Origin: Vespa crabro
Taxonomy: Eukaryota > Arthropoda > Insecta > Hymenoptera > Vespidae
Direction: 5' to 3'
Assembly: GCF_910589235.1 (NCBI RefSeq)
Contig: NC_060955.1
Location: 19,562,403-19,626,402, forward strand
DNA: 64,000 nucleotides
The notes below the pieces were generated by a model. The model was not told the DNA's origin. It was given only the letters and a program-made list of their open reading frames with translations, and searched no databases. How positions within the stretch are numbered: the stretch's first letter is position 1; each line of letters begins with the position of its first letter. This document shows, piece after piece, positions 54,734 through 64,000 of the stretch. Both the position numbers and the translations under genes were made by a program.

Positions 54734-55530
54734 AATAGGAGCCGAAATTTATTGCTAATATTTTTCCCTTAAAAATGCACTGTGGTACGTGTGTACGTGC
54801 AAGGCGAACATACAGAATCCAAGGAGCTTTCGTGCGCGGATGCACCGACATTTTTTTCCTTTCTTAAAGCAACTCGGTAGTCGAGGACCCTTGGAAGATA
54901 CGAAGAGAAACACGAAGGTGAAATTTACGCCGATGCACGTGACACACGCGAAGAAAGTTATTCCGATAAAATTCAACTTCGTTTACGTCGAGATCTTCGT
55001 GCATTTTTACAAGCCAAAGATAAGCCTCCCTACGTTCGCCATTTACCGTTTTCCTTCACATATCCTCATCGATCATTTTATTTGTTTATTCAAAACAAAT
55101 TGAGACATTTGACGAATTCAATCGATTCAGTCATTTACGATCAGTTTCGTAAGTCTAACGAGAAAATCAAGAAATACATAATGAATGTCATCGTGATTAA
55201 ATTTATCGCAGCTCAAGGTAAAACATTGATAAATTAGATGATACGTTTCAAGGATTTATCGAACAAAATGGAAAGGTCTAAATTTCTAAATATAAAGGAC
55301 GTAGGCGTTGTCAGGGGTCCTTAAACGGAAATAGGTATCCATGATCTTCGAGCGTAATCCCATGGAAGGAGAAGAAACTCGGAGGAAGAGACGATGAGTT
55401 TCACGGGGGTCTCGTGCTCGACATTATTGGATGCAGCGACCTCGGCTCGTCGACGAGAACGACCGTGTCGAATGCTCATGGAAAGCAGCCGTGACGCCAC
55501 TGGCGCCTGTCCTTCTTCTTTCCATTTGTT
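54734..55530. other. Gene-free unique sequence with a 104-codon open frame
   Basis: ATG at 54789 opens 104 codons to TGA at 55103. Composition is ordinary (Lys, Phe, His, Pro mixed, few repeats), which sets it apart from most open frames here, but I see no family motif, signal peptide or splice context. The overlapping minus frame is open for 73 codons. Likely chance, weakly possible small gene. Confidence 0.2.
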
Positions 55531-55534
55531 CGTT

Positions 55535-55556
55535 CTTTCTTTCTTTCTTTCTTTCT
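55535..55556. repeat. (TTTC)n repeat
   Basis: Five TTTC units. Confidence 0.85.
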
Positions 55557-55588
55557 CGCCATCGTCCTTGTCTTTTTACCACCGACAA

Positions 55589-55589
<1 letters not shown>

Positions 55590-55637
<48 letters not shown>

Positions 55638-55651
55638 GAAGAGGAAGAGGA
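55590..55651. repeat. (GA)n microsatellite
   Basis: About 45 bases of GA, then GGAGGAAGAGG. Confidence 0.95.
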
Positions 55652-55824
55652 TAGAGCACAACGAGAAGAGAATTTTTAACAAAACCATCGAAAAATCACT
55701 CGTTTCGTTCGTACCCTCCGGAAAGAACGAAGACAGGAAAAAGAGAAAAAAAAATATAAAATAAAAAAACCAGCGAAACAAAAGACGAAGAAATTCCGGA
55801 AAATGGAATTCATTCTCTTTTCCT

Positions 55825-55826
55825 CC

Positions 55827-55871
<45 letters not shown>
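55825..55871. repeat. (CT)n microsatellite
   Basis: About 40 bases of CT, 190 bases from an inverted GA array. Confidence 0.95.
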
Positions 55872-55875
<4 letters not shown>

Positions 55876-56094
55876 CAACCTTTTGCTGCCCTTTCCCTCT
55901 GTCTGACGTTTTTTAATTAACTCGATCGTTCGAATCTGAGTGAAAATACGCGGACGAGAGGGCACTCGAAAGTTTTTCCAAATTGAACGCGGTGCCTGCA
56001 TTGCGCGGGCATACGATACGTATAACCTCGAAACGAGATTCCACGTGCTTGTCGGCCGACCCATTTAAAAACAACGCCGAGCAAAAGAGGAAGC

Positions 56095-56171
56095 AAAGAA
56101 AAGAAAAAAAAAAAAAAGGAAGAAAAAAAAAAGGAGAAAAGAAAAGGAAAGGAAAAAAAAAGGAAAGAAAA
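56095..56171. repeat. 77-base uninterrupted purine tract
   Basis: A-rich purines only; continues to 56210 with four C. Confidence 0.92.
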
Positions 56172-56365
56172 CAAAAAAAGAAAGAAAGAAAACAAGAAAG
56201 AGGAGCAAGGGTTGAGTTTGGGTACGATCGATCGAAGGAGAGCGTATTTTTTCAGAAATCTCGACTTGTATTTCGGAGTAGCCCACTCTAAAAGTGAGTC
56301 TCTCGTTCGTTAACCGCGTCTTCGGACGCGGAAATTTGAATTACTGCCAGCTCTCAACGAAGGGC

Positions 56366-56398
56366 AAAGAGAAAGGGAGAGAAAGGGAGAGAAAGGGA

Positions 56399-56437
<39 letters not shown>

Positions 56438-56482
56438 AGGGAGGAAGAGAGAGGGGGAGAGAGAGAGAGAGAGAAAGAGAAA
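56366..56482. repeat. GA/GGGA-rich purine array
   Basis: GAAAGGGAGA units, pure GA, GGGAGGGAGGG, then GA again; no pyrimidine for more than 100 bases. Confidence 0.93.
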
Positions 56483-56515
56483 ACTCTCAAATGCCTTTTT
56501 CTGAGACTCTTTCAG

Positions 56516-56566
56516 GTTGACGCGACCGAGGAGAAACACTTGTTGATCCGTACTATGGGATTGTGA
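56516..56566 (+). CDS. Candidate short terminal exon
   Basis: A good acceptor (TGAGACTCTTTCAG ending at 56515) is followed by 16 codons, Val-Asp-Ala-Thr-Glu-Glu-Lys-His-Leu-Leu-Ile-Arg-Thr-Met-Gly-Leu, then TGA. The composition is protein-like and the upstream GA array would be intronic. With only 16 codons, chance is a serious alternative. A second strong acceptor lies at 56809. Confidence 0.15.
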   Translation, partial: VDATEEKHLLIRTMGL

Positions 56567-56609
56567 CCTTAAGTAGAGTACGTGGATTTGGATTAATTTG
56601 AACGAGTTT

Positions 56610-56615
<6 letters not shown>

Positions 56616-56665
<50 letters not shown>
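56616..56665. repeat. Poly-A run (50 A)
   Basis: The longest homopolymer in the window. No AATAAA is found in the preceding 50 bases. Confidence 0.97.
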
Positions 56666-56667
<2 letters not shown>

Positions 56668-56752
56668 GGTCACGAATAATAATTTTTTCGTTTGTGTCTA
56701 AAATTAAAATTTAAATCTGTCCTTCCTTACTCCTGGTTAACATTTATTTATT

Positions 56753-56801
56753 TCTTTCTTTTTCTTTTCTTTTTTTTTTCTTTCTTTTTCTTTTTCTTAC
56801 G
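56753..56801. repeat. T-rich pyrimidine tract
   Basis: TTTC units and a T10-type run immediately before the CAG at 56807-56809; serves as a long pyrimidine tract if that acceptor is used. Confidence 0.88.
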
Positions 56802-56809
56802 TTTCACAG

Positions 56810-56872
56810 ACAAACGAGCTGCACGACATAGCGACGAATCGATCATCACGACTTTTTATCTCGAGTGAATGA
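56810..56872 (+). CDS. Candidate short terminal exon behind a very strong acceptor
   Basis: About 50 bases of pyrimidine then ACGTTTCACAG (ending 56809): the best acceptor-like site I noticed on the plus strand. The first frame gives 20 codons, Thr-Asn-Glu-Leu-His-Asp-Ile-Ala-Thr-Asn onward, before TGA (56870-56872). One other frame is open slightly less far. All frames stop before the possible donor GTGAAA at 56929, so this would be a terminal or UTR exon. No family recognised. Confidence 0.18.
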   Translation, partial: TNELHDIATNRSSRLFISSE

Positions 56873-57092
56873 GTATATTATGCCAAAGGCTTCGATCTCA
56901 AGATCTCTCAACTAACAATAAGTTAAAGGTGAAAAGTCGAGTACGCGATCATTCGCGTGAGATTTCTTTCGGGATTTTAACGCGACGTAACGTTATGCGA
57001 CGCGACACGCTGCACCAAATGGAAACCTGTATATGTGTATACGTAAGGGTGGATTGAGAAAGAAAAGGTAAGGTGCATACGCGTGCGCGAGC

Positions 57093-57093
57093 G

Positions 57094-57144
<51 letters not shown>

Positions 57145-57148
57145 AAAC
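57093..57148. repeat. (GA)n microsatellite
   Basis: GCGAGCGAGC lead-in, then about 45 bases of GA. Confidence 0.95.
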
Positions 57149-57370
57149 TTTTATTCTACCAGACGAGAAACGCGAGAAATGTCGTATTAACGAGAAAGTT
57201 TAAGAGGTCGAGGCGTCCTAACGCGTATAAAAGAAAAAAAAAAAAAACACATAAAAAAAGGATGGAGCTTTCGTCGTGCCTGGAATAAAGTTCACAAATA
57301 CAAATGTAACGAAAGTAGGTTACGTTGTAGTTGTTTAAAGGCTCACTGTGGAAAACTAAAATAATTATTA

Positions 57371-57432
57371 AGATAAAAGAAAAGAAAAAGAAAAAAAAAA
57401 AAAAGAAAAAAAAAGAAAAGAAAAGAAGAAAC
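57371..57432. repeat. A-rich purine tract
   Basis: Uninterrupted A/G for about 55 bases. Confidence 0.9.
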
Positions 57433-57872
57433 TTTCGAGCAATGGAATTTCGAAAAGAATCGACTTCGTTGAGATAACCGAAGCGCAATAACAGATAAAT
57501 TCTCAAAAGTGAAATGATGATTCTTAAAATGTGTGTTAGAAACGTGCCTGAAATTCGGATTAATCGTGACCGAATGTACATTGATAAAGAATGAAGTAAC
57601 ATAATAATAAAAGTCGAGAGAAAAAGAATAAACTCGAAAATACATTAGAAACGTTGAGGGACTATCGCTTAGGGACGGCGTACTCGTTATTTTCTACTCT
57701 TATCGGAATAATTATTGGCCAAGAGACGAACGTGCATTTCTAAGAAAATACTCTAGATTATCTCGGCGCGTGATATACATTGTCACCCGTACATAGATCT
57801 CATAGTGTAAATACGATTATCCGAGAGGCATGATACGTGAATAACCTAAATCCTCTGACGAGGAAAATAGAA
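57433..57872. other. Gene-free unique sequence
   Basis: Unique AT-rich DNA; nothing recognised. Confidence 0.5.
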
Positions 57873-57873
57873 A

Positions 57874-57942
57874 AAGTAAAAAAAAAAAAAAAAAAGGAAA
57901 AAAAAAGAATAAAAAAAAAAGAAAGAAAGAAAGAAAAAAGAA
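57874..57942. repeat. A-rich tract with (GAAA)n
   Basis: A18-type run, then GAAAGAAAG units. Confidence 0.92.
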
Positions 57943-58248
57943 CGCGTTTCCGCTAACAGTATATAATTATAAAGATTCATCACGATTTTTAGAGCAGATA
58001 ATATACCGAAAAAAAAAAAAAAAAAGAAACAATTAAATCGCCTCTCTCTTTCTTTTTCCCTCAAGATGAGAGATGTTCGACTAAACGTGTACAAGTAAAA
58101 AAAAAAAAGAAAATTCCAAAATTGATTAATACCCACCTTTATTATCTTATAAAGTAATAACGACAAGCTTTTAAGACCGACGCAATATGGACGATGCACA
58201 TCTCTTAACCGTAAAAATAAAAAAGAAATAAAATGGTAGAAAATATGT

Positions 58249-58312
58249 TTAAAAAAAAAAGAAAAAAAAGAAAAAAAAAAGAAGAGAAAGAAAAAGGAAG
58301 AAAGAAAAAGAA
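58249..58312. repeat. A-rich purine tract
   Basis: Uninterrupted A/G for about 60 bases. Confidence 0.92.
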
Positions 58313-58561
58313 TGAACGACTAGCACGTTGCAATGACGGTAACGGTAAACGATTCTGCGAGCCCTTGAATGAACTACCGTCCCGTAACTTCACGCAGCAA
58401 GCTAAAGCTTTTTATCAAACCTCTCGACATAATTAATCACCGGTTAATTAACACGAGAGAGTCAAAAAGCAGTTAGCCACGTGTAACGCGTTACACTCGT
58501 AATGTCAACTTGTGGGCCGTTAGTTTAACCGAAGTTACATAAAACTATTTCCCAAGCTTGG

Positions 58562-58684
58562 ACGATTTTTTTTGTTTTTTATTTTTCTTTTTTTTTCTAT
58601 GGTAAACATTTCGATATAATTTCTTTTTTTTTCTCTCTTTCACTCTTACGAATATATATAAAAAAAAAAAAAAAAAAAAAAAAG
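58562..58684. repeat. T-rich tract followed by poly-A
   Basis: T-rich 58566-58600 and 58620-58643, then ATATATA and about 24 A (58660-58683): opposed T and A tracts around a short unique core. Confidence 0.85.
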
Positions 58685-58775
58685 ACGTGACGAATCGAAT
58701 ACACGGAAGTCGTTATCTCCTTTAACATTTAAAAATAAATGTTTGCGAAAGATGGAACAAAAGATTTCTACGTAC

Positions 58776-58796
58776 ATATATATATATATATATATG
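58776..58796. repeat. (AT)n microsatellite
   Basis: Short alternating AT run. Confidence 0.9.
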
Positions 58797-58917
58797 AAAC
58801 ATACAAAGTATAGAAGTGCGTTCGTTATAGATACCGCGAAAATAAATTCATCTTTAAATGCATCTTTAATCTCGCGGTGTTTTGATAATGGCAGACAGTG
58901 GTAAAAGATGAAGAAAG

Positions 58918-58990
58918 GCGAAAATAGAAAAAAGAAAGAAAAATAAAAAAAAAAATAAAGAAATAAAAAAGAGAAAGAAAACGAGAGGAG
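58918..58990. repeat. A-rich tract
   Basis: AAAGAAA and AAATAAA units. Confidence 0.88.
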
Positions 58991-59084
58991 GATGCTCATG
59001 AAGTGGAGAAGAGGATAGACGGAAAAGCGAACGAGGGAGAGAAGTTCGTATAGAAGATGATGGTGGGGATTCCAGTGAGGAGGA

Positions 59085-59220
59085 AAGGAGCGGCGAGCGT
59101 GGTGGGGGAACTCGTGCCGCGCGATAACCGTCGACCGAGGTGCAAAGCAGCCGCGAATTCGAAAGGCGGCCAGTTGCTGTCCGCGCGTCACCGATGACGC
59201 GTCGCGAGAGTTTATCATCG
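59085..59220. promoter_or_regulatory. CpG-dense unique block
   Basis: GCGGCGAGCG, GCCGCGCGATAACCG, GTCCGCGCGTCACC and GACGCGTCGCGAG within about 135 bases, the most CpG-dense non-repeat block in the window. A 190-codon minus frame starts at 59218 but soon becomes translated A/T tract. Promoter-like or regulatory DNA is possible. Confidence 0.3.
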
Positions 59221-59432
59221 AAGAATCTTATCGAGGTAAACGTCGTGCTTTACAAACGCGATGCATCGATTTTTACGAATAAAATAAATTGAAAATAATA
59301 AAATGAAGGAAAATAAAATGGAATGACGACGACTCTTTGATCATTATGATCGTGCCACGACACATATGTTCTCGTATCAAACGAAATCGTATTTAAAATA
59401 TATTAGTGTCGGTAGTGAGTGTGACATTTACC

Positions 59433-59540
59433 AAAAAAAAAAAAATAAATAAATAAAATAAAATAAAAGAAAATAAAAGAAAAGAAAAGAAAAAAAAATA
59501 GTTACAAAACAAATAAAAGAGAAAAGAAAAGAATAAAGAA
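59433..59540. repeat. A-rich tract (AAAT, AAAAG units)
   Basis: A runs punctuated by single T or G over about 105 bases. Confidence 0.88.
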
Positions 59541-59970
59541 ATTAAATCAAAAAATAATCGCAACGAACAAGGGAGCCACTTGTTCGCGTTGTTAAAACTA
59601 AAAGTGACCGATGATATTTCTAAAGGATGAAGTTTAGTTTATTCCGAGAGACGATCTCGTTGGGAGATAAAACGAGATTACGAGGAAATAGAAATCTTCC
59701 TTGGTCTAAAGATCATTTCTAATACTTCAACGTGTCATCATACGCAATCGTGCGAATGGAATACACCACGCGACCTCTTTACTCTTCGCGAAATATCTCA
59801 CGTACATACATACATCAAAACATACGTGACACGAAATGCGATATATTTTCTTCGCGATGGCCGTTACGCAATGATCTTTTAGAGACCGACACATCAGGCA
59901 AATTAAGAACACGGCGGAGCTTAAAGGTTCACGAGATAAGAGGAAACTAGCGCGCGAAGAGATAGGCTAA
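59541..59970. other. Gene-free unique sequence with small hairpin
   Basis: An inverted repeat AACGAACAAG...CTTGTTCGCGTT lies at 59562-59590 with a 7-base loop and a 2-base bulge. No gene. Confidence 0.45.
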
Positions 59971-59975
59971 CGATC

Positions 59976-59995
59976 TTTCTTTCTCTATCTCTCTC

Positions 59996-60068
<73 letters not shown>

Positions 60069-60075
60069 CCTCTCT
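59976..60075. repeat. (CT)n microsatellite
   Basis: CT/TTTC units then about 55 bases of pure CT. Confidence 0.96.
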
Positions 60076-60187
60076 TGGGTGTGCCCTTCGCGGGATCGAG
60101 CAACGCACAAATCGATCTCTACGCGAGCAACGAGCAACGAGCCATGGAATCTTGTCCTCGACCACCGACGTCGCGTAATGAAATCCC

Positions 60188-60304
60188 ATCCTCCACCCTC
60201 CTCCTCCTTCTTCTCCACCTCCACTTCCTCTTCTCCTCCTACTCTTTCTTCGCTTCTTCTTCTTCTTCATCCTCCTCCTTTTCCTCTCCTTTTTCTTTTT
60301 ATTC
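60188..60304. repeat. (CTC/CTT)n pyrimidine-rich tract
   Basis: CCTCCT, CTTCTT and CTCCAC units, mostly pyrimidine; poly-Ser/Leu in translation. Confidence 0.88.
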
Positions 60305-60631
60305 GTCTACTCTTGGTATCTCTCTAGTTCTATTCGCTAAGAAAATCGTTTGCGTTTTATTCGCGTGCGCGAACCATTGTAACGTAACAGCGTCGACACA
60401 CACGCAGCCGAGTTTGATAATTGTGTAGCGGTAATGCATGATTTCCCACGTGGCACGATGCGTGTTCAACTATTCTTCTCTTCTTATTTTACACCGGTTA
60501 TAATATTCCGTTCTTATTCCTTTCATCTTTGACCTTTATACTTTCTCTCTGTTTATTTCGTCCACTGGACAAACTCGTACCAGCCAGGGTGTATCATAAA
60601 TGAAACGAAATTCGCAGCTGTCGATCTAGGC

Positions 60632-60702
60632 TTCTTTTTTTTCTTCTTCTTCTTCTTCTTCTTCTTCATCTTCTTCTTCTTCTTCTTCTTCTTCTTCTTC
60701 TC
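60632..60702. repeat. (CTT)n trinucleotide repeat
   Basis: Nearly pure TTC/CTT for about 68 bases with one CATC break; poly-Lys on the minus strand. Confidence 0.95.
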
Positions 60703-61021
60703 TGTCGTTCTAGCAACAGCTGCAACTGCGTTAACGTCGGACATGTGCCAGCTCATATCAGAACATACGATCGTTTTCCGATGAGGCACGATGTGCCACG
60801 ACATATACAGTCGATAGCTTTCGTCACTAGAACGAACGGACTTTATCGAGAAACGTTTGTCAGATCGTGGCTTGAAACGACACGTCGCGTGTTAATAAAC
60901 ACACGCGTCAAAGATGCGTCAACCTACTCGTTTACTTCTGACTGACGCATAAAAGCCGACTCTCAAAATCGATCCGATCATCGGAAATATCTCATAATGT
61001 CAAACCTGTAACGTCAGTTAC

Positions 61022-61024
<3 letters not shown>
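60703..61024. other. Gene-free unique sequence
   Basis: CpG-containing unique DNA with the inverted repeat GCACGATGTGC (60785-60795). No gene recognised. Confidence 0.45.
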
Positions 61025-61025
<1 letters not shown>

Positions 61026-61081
<56 letters not shown>

Positions 61082-61085
61082 TATA
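61026..61085. repeat. (AT)n microsatellite
   Basis: About 46 bases of AT, then ACACATATATAT. Confidence 0.95.
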
Positions 61086-62031
61086 ACAAAGTGCAACGGC
61101 CGTGAACTTGGGTATTGGAATATGCCACTGACTGAATTTGGAAAAATACAAAATTTGAAACGAGTCCGTATCGAATAGTACGGTGAACGTGGCTCGTATA
61201 AAAATATTGCATTTGGTCTGAGTAAAACTTTTTATTACGATATCTTGTCGAAACTCGATCAATCGTTTTTGAACTCCATCGCAGTAACGCGTTGTCATAG
61301 TTGATCGACGTTTTCTAGTTTCCCAAGAGTAAAAGACCAGAACGAAACGACGCGAAGTAGGTTACGGAATTGGACGTTTCCGCGACAAAGAGAACTCCAA
61401 TAGCATCAGCTTCGAATTTCATCGAGCGTTAGCCGAGCTAACTTCAGTTACGATGGAGTTACGTTTTATCGCGATGGGATGAGGAGATTGAGGCGGGAGG
61501 GGGAGAAATGAAAAAAGAAATAAACAAATAAAACGTGTTTGAGCCGTCTTCTCGTTTTCAAAAAAAGAAACGCGACAGAATATTTGGATCGATTTTTTGG
61601 CTTTTACGTTGATTTAAGGTATATAAATTGATCCATTTGAAAGGATAATCTGAGATAACCATATATCGTTCTGATGAAACATTTATTCGAATTGCTGGAT
61701 TAATCCCTTGTTTCGCGAACGAAACGACCATTTCCGTCCCTTTGAGATACTCGATCTTAATAATCCCCTTAACGTAACTGTCTCGTACCATTTTCAAATT
61801 CCTCTCCCCCAACCTTCTTCTCGTACCTTTCTCTTTTTCTCAATTCGCTGTCTTTATCGCTATCAGAAAACTGCGAATACTTTCTTGGATACGTTATATC
61901 GTTTCGGAATAATCGCGACGATAACCCGTTACGAGATAAGACAAGGAGAAATAAGAAAAGTAGGAATAAAGACGTATACGATTCGCAGTTAGTTTGTAAA
62001 GGAGCAAAATAAAAAGAAAAAAGACAGAGAA

Positions 62032-62033
<2 letters not shown>
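61086..62033. other. Gene-free unique sequence
   Basis: About 950 bases with only a small A/G tract (61507-61528). Open frames at 61558-61812 (minus) and 61708-61992 (plus) overlap on opposite strands and are not recognised. Confidence 0.5.

Positions 62034-62068
<35 letters not shown>
62034..62068. repeat. (AT)n microsatellite
   Basis: About 34 bases of AT. Confidence 0.95.
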
Positions 62069-62073
<5 letters not shown>

Positions 62074-62434
62074 AAAGAAGATAGCTAGAAGTCGTGATCT
62101 TGGTGCACGAAAGAACGTTCTTCTTAAAATTGTTGCCATCCTCGAGGAATAGAATACTTATACACCGAATGTAGAGGAGGGGATAGATGTGCAGTGTACA
62201 GAGGGATGGAAACAGTCGTCTACTTCGAAATGAAACGGCCGGTTCTCAACCCGTTTTTGTCGCAAAATCGTAGTAGTGTCGTCGTTTTAAAGAAGAGTCA
62301 CGTAATCGGAAACGATTTACTTCCGTGTCTCTCAGTCTCGCATCATTCGCGTACGTGCAGAAGCGTAGATGCAATTGGGGGGAAGGGTGGTGCAACATGT
62401 ATCGAGAAACAAAGGGGTCTGGTAAACCGGGAAG

Positions 62435-62436
<2 letters not shown>

Positions 62437-62478
<42 letters not shown>
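62437..62478. repeat. (GA)n microsatellite
   Basis: About 40 bases of GA. Confidence 0.95.
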
Positions 62479-62480
<2 letters not shown>

Positions 62481-62571
62481 CGCCACGTCCGAATATATGA
62501 ATATCCATTAACGAGCCACGAAATATTTAATCGTCCGCGAACGAAAGATTGAATTATTTTACTGCGCAACT

Positions 62572-62621
62572 TAAAAAAAAAAAAGAGAAAAAAAAGAGAG
62601 AAAGAAAAAAGAAAAAAAAAG
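62572..62621. repeat. A-rich purine tract
   Basis: Uninterrupted A/G for about 50 bases; a T-rich tract (62708-62748) follows 90 bases on. Confidence 0.9.
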
Positions 62622-62915
62622 CGCTTGCCCAAACTTTTCCCTTTCATTTTATTCTCTTTCGTATAATACCATCGCATATTAACGCGTTTTCTCTCATTCT
62701 TTAATTTTATTTCTTTCTTTTTTTTTTTCTTTTTTTATTTTATTTCCGGAATTTATATCGTAGATTTGTGCTCGAAGCAAGTTTATAAGCTGACCTGTTA
62801 TACGCAATCGTATACCTCAGCGATCAACCCATTAATCGTTTACTCGTTCGAGCTAACTCGGGACCCACTTTTATCCTCGTGGAGTCCAACCGCGCGTTTA
62901 GATCGTTAGGATCTT

Positions 62916-62949
62916 CCCTCCCTTCCCCCTACCCCCCAGCCGCCCGCCC
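62916..62949 (-). repeat. C-rich tract, G-quadruplex motif on minus strand
   Basis: C runs of 3, 5, 6, 3 and 3 within 34 bases; minus strand has matching G runs. Confidence 0.7.
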
Positions 62950-63302
62950 TTGAACAACCCAACTCGAAAATCAAGAGAAAGTACAATTCTCTAGGTCACA
63001 TTAATACTCTATGAAAAAAATGGTCGCGATCTTTTGTCAACAGTATTCGAATTTCAAAGTTCGACTAGGTACGTGCATAATAATTCTTAACCTTTTCGAG
63101 AAGGTTAACGTATTCTATTTGAGGACGGGGACGGATCGTAAGAACGAGACGATTCTTCGACGGTCATTACGAGTGTTTCTTTGAGTTAAAGAAAAATCTT
63201 CTTTGTCGAGAAAGAAAGAGGAAAGATAAAAACGATCGCCGGCCAAGTTAGTCGTCGTAAAGTTGTTCCAATTCGAAAGGAACGACTTCTTTCGAGGATA
63301 AA

Positions 63303-63338
63303 GAATGTATGTGTATATGTGTGTATGTGTGTGTGTAC
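63303..63338. repeat. (GT)n/(AT) alternating repeat
   Basis: GTATGTGTATATGTGTG units for about 35 bases. Confidence 0.88.
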
Positions 63339-63540
63339 GGGAGTTAAGTGCACCATTTTCTATCGCCGAAGCAATTACGAATAACAAAGACGAGAGAATA
63401 AAAGAAAGGTGCTTCTTTAAAGTTTCTTTTTAAAGCTGCTGCTTGCTTAATTACATTATCGTCAAGCAGACTCGATTCGTTGTAATTCATTTAAAGTGGC
63501 TACTGTCGCTATCGTTTTCGGTAGAGAACGCGTGAATGAG

Positions 63541-63572
63541 AAAAAAAAAGGGAGGGGGGAAGGAGGGAGAAA
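63541..63572. repeat. A then G-rich purine tract
   Basis: A9 run followed by GGGAGGGGGG and AGGAGGG. Confidence 0.85.
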
Positions 63573-63740
63573 AGCATTCGTTTCACTCCGAGTCTCTTCG
63601 AACTCGTTGTGGTTGTCGAAAAAAGAGAAAAAGTAAAAGAAAAAGAGAAAAGAAAAAAAAGGATGGACGAGATTTCTTGTATGGAAAATTGCGGAATATT
63701 CGTTAACGAGCAGCTGGAGTCGATGTTTGTTCTTTTGTTG

Positions 63741-63800
63741 ACGCCGACAATGACAATGACGGCTAGGATGACGTCGACAATGACATGGATGGTTCGTTCG
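63741..63800. repeat. Degenerate GAC/AATGAC tandem
   Basis: GACAATGACAATGACGG and later GACGTCGACAATGACATGG: a trinucleotide-phase cryptic repeat, open on both strands. Confidence 0.7.
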
Positions 63801-63870
63801 CTCGTTGAGTCCTCGCGCATTTCCGCGTAATCTTTCGTTGAAAACTCGCGAGATCGTAAAAATATGCGAG

Positions 63871-63976
63871 TAAAGCCGGCGGCGGCGACGACGACTACGA
63901 CAATAGTAGTGGTTGTGGTGATGATAGTGATGGTGGTAGTGATGGTGGTGGTGGTTATGGTGGTGGCGGCGGCGGC
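63871..63976. repeat. (GGC)n/(GAC)n/(GGT)n trinucleotide array
   Basis: GGC, GAC, GTA/GTG, GAT and GGT units in one trinucleotide phase for about 105 bases. All forward frames but one are open. In one the repeat reads Gly/Asp/Ser-rich, and it joins the ATG at 63977 in phase. Confidence 0.88.
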
Positions 63977-64000
63977 ATGTCTGTACCGTTCGTTTGGTCG
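63977..64000 (+). CDS. Possible gene start at window edge (partial)
   Basis: ATG at 63977 follows GGCGGCGGC and opens Met-Ser-Val-Pro-Phe-Val-Trp-Ser to the window end. The same frame is open upstream through the GGT/GGC repeat to a TAA near 63857, so the repeat could be 5' UTR or an N-terminal Gly-rich region with another start. Eight codons are too few to identify anything. Confidence 0.12.

Noticed and set aside
58646..59218. 190-codon minus frame
   Set aside because: Begins in a CpG-rich block but becomes translated A/T-rich tract; no recognisable domain.
1..64000. CRISPR arrays
   Set aside because: No regularly spaced repeats with unique spacers; all tandem arrays are contiguous simple repeats, and the DNA is eukaryotic in character.
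1..64000. tRNA, rRNA or spliceosomal RNA genes
   Set aside because: No T-loop GGTTCGAATCC-type box paired with a plausible A-box, and no recognisable rRNA or snRNA core was seen on either strand by eye.
1..64000. Telomeric TTAGG arrays
   Set aside because: Only scattered CCTAACC-like words (e.g. 43386-43391); no tandem array.
1..64000. Bacterial or viral origin
   Set aside because: No operons, ribosome-binding sites, capsid or polymerase genes; microsatellite density and the mariner remnant fit an arthropod nuclear genome.

Overview
The window looks like non-coding nuclear DNA from an arthropod, most likely an insect and possibly an aculeate hymenopteran (wasp, bee or ant). It is AT-rich but keeps frequent CpG (many TCGA, CGAT and ACGT words). 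It is densely packed with (CT/GA)n, (AT)n, GATA-type and poly-A/poly-T microsatellites, and it carries a dead mariner-type DNA transposon. No operons, Shine-Dalgarno-led genes, tRNAs, rRNAs or CRISPR arrays are visible. The lineage call is an inference from composition and repeat style; no gene here identifies a species.

No complete protein-coding gene can be supported. Nearly all open frames of 60 to 270 codons are translations of simple repeats (Ser-Leu or Arg-Glu from CT/GA, Phe or Lys from poly-T/poly-A, Tyr-Ile from AT, poly-Ser or poly-Asp from TCG). The window could be a large intron, an intergenic region, or both. A few stretches of ordinary complexity have good-looking splice sites beside an open frame: 35-83, 17914-18117, 19309-19479, 27586-27706 (minus), 56516-56566 and 56810-56872. 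A possible initiator ATG lies 24 bases from the right edge, behind a GGT/GGC repeat. They are listed at low confidence, because such combinations also arise by chance in 64 kb.

Layout. 0-10 kb: poly-purine/poly-pyrimidine tracts, an AT palindrome near 3.9 kb, a long TCG repeat at 4.3 kb, CpG-rich blocks at 2.5 and 5.2-5.5 kb, and a TGGC repeat at 7 kb. 10-22 kb: AT-rich unique DNA with large CT/GA and AT arrays and a strong G-quadruplex motif at 16.4 kb. 22-33 kb: a CAG repeat, then the longest nearly microsatellite-free stretch (22.6-24.6 kb), then GA/CT arrays. 33.5-34.0 kb: the mariner remnant, the only confidently identified gene-derived sequence. 34-45 kb: dense CT/GA arrays. 45.4-49.2 kb: mostly unique DNA with few arrays. 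49.3-52.4 kb: the densest CT/GA cluster, including a 38-bp higher-order repeat. 52.4-64 kb: AT, GA, CTT and poly-A arrays and a CpG-rich block at 59.1 kb.

I found no new biological system. The most distinctive signals are the mariner deletion derivative with intact terminal inverted repeats, the phase-locked 38-bp higher-order repeat inside a CT microsatellite, the AT palindrome, several G-quadruplex motifs, and a few unique blocks that may be conserved regulatory DNA.
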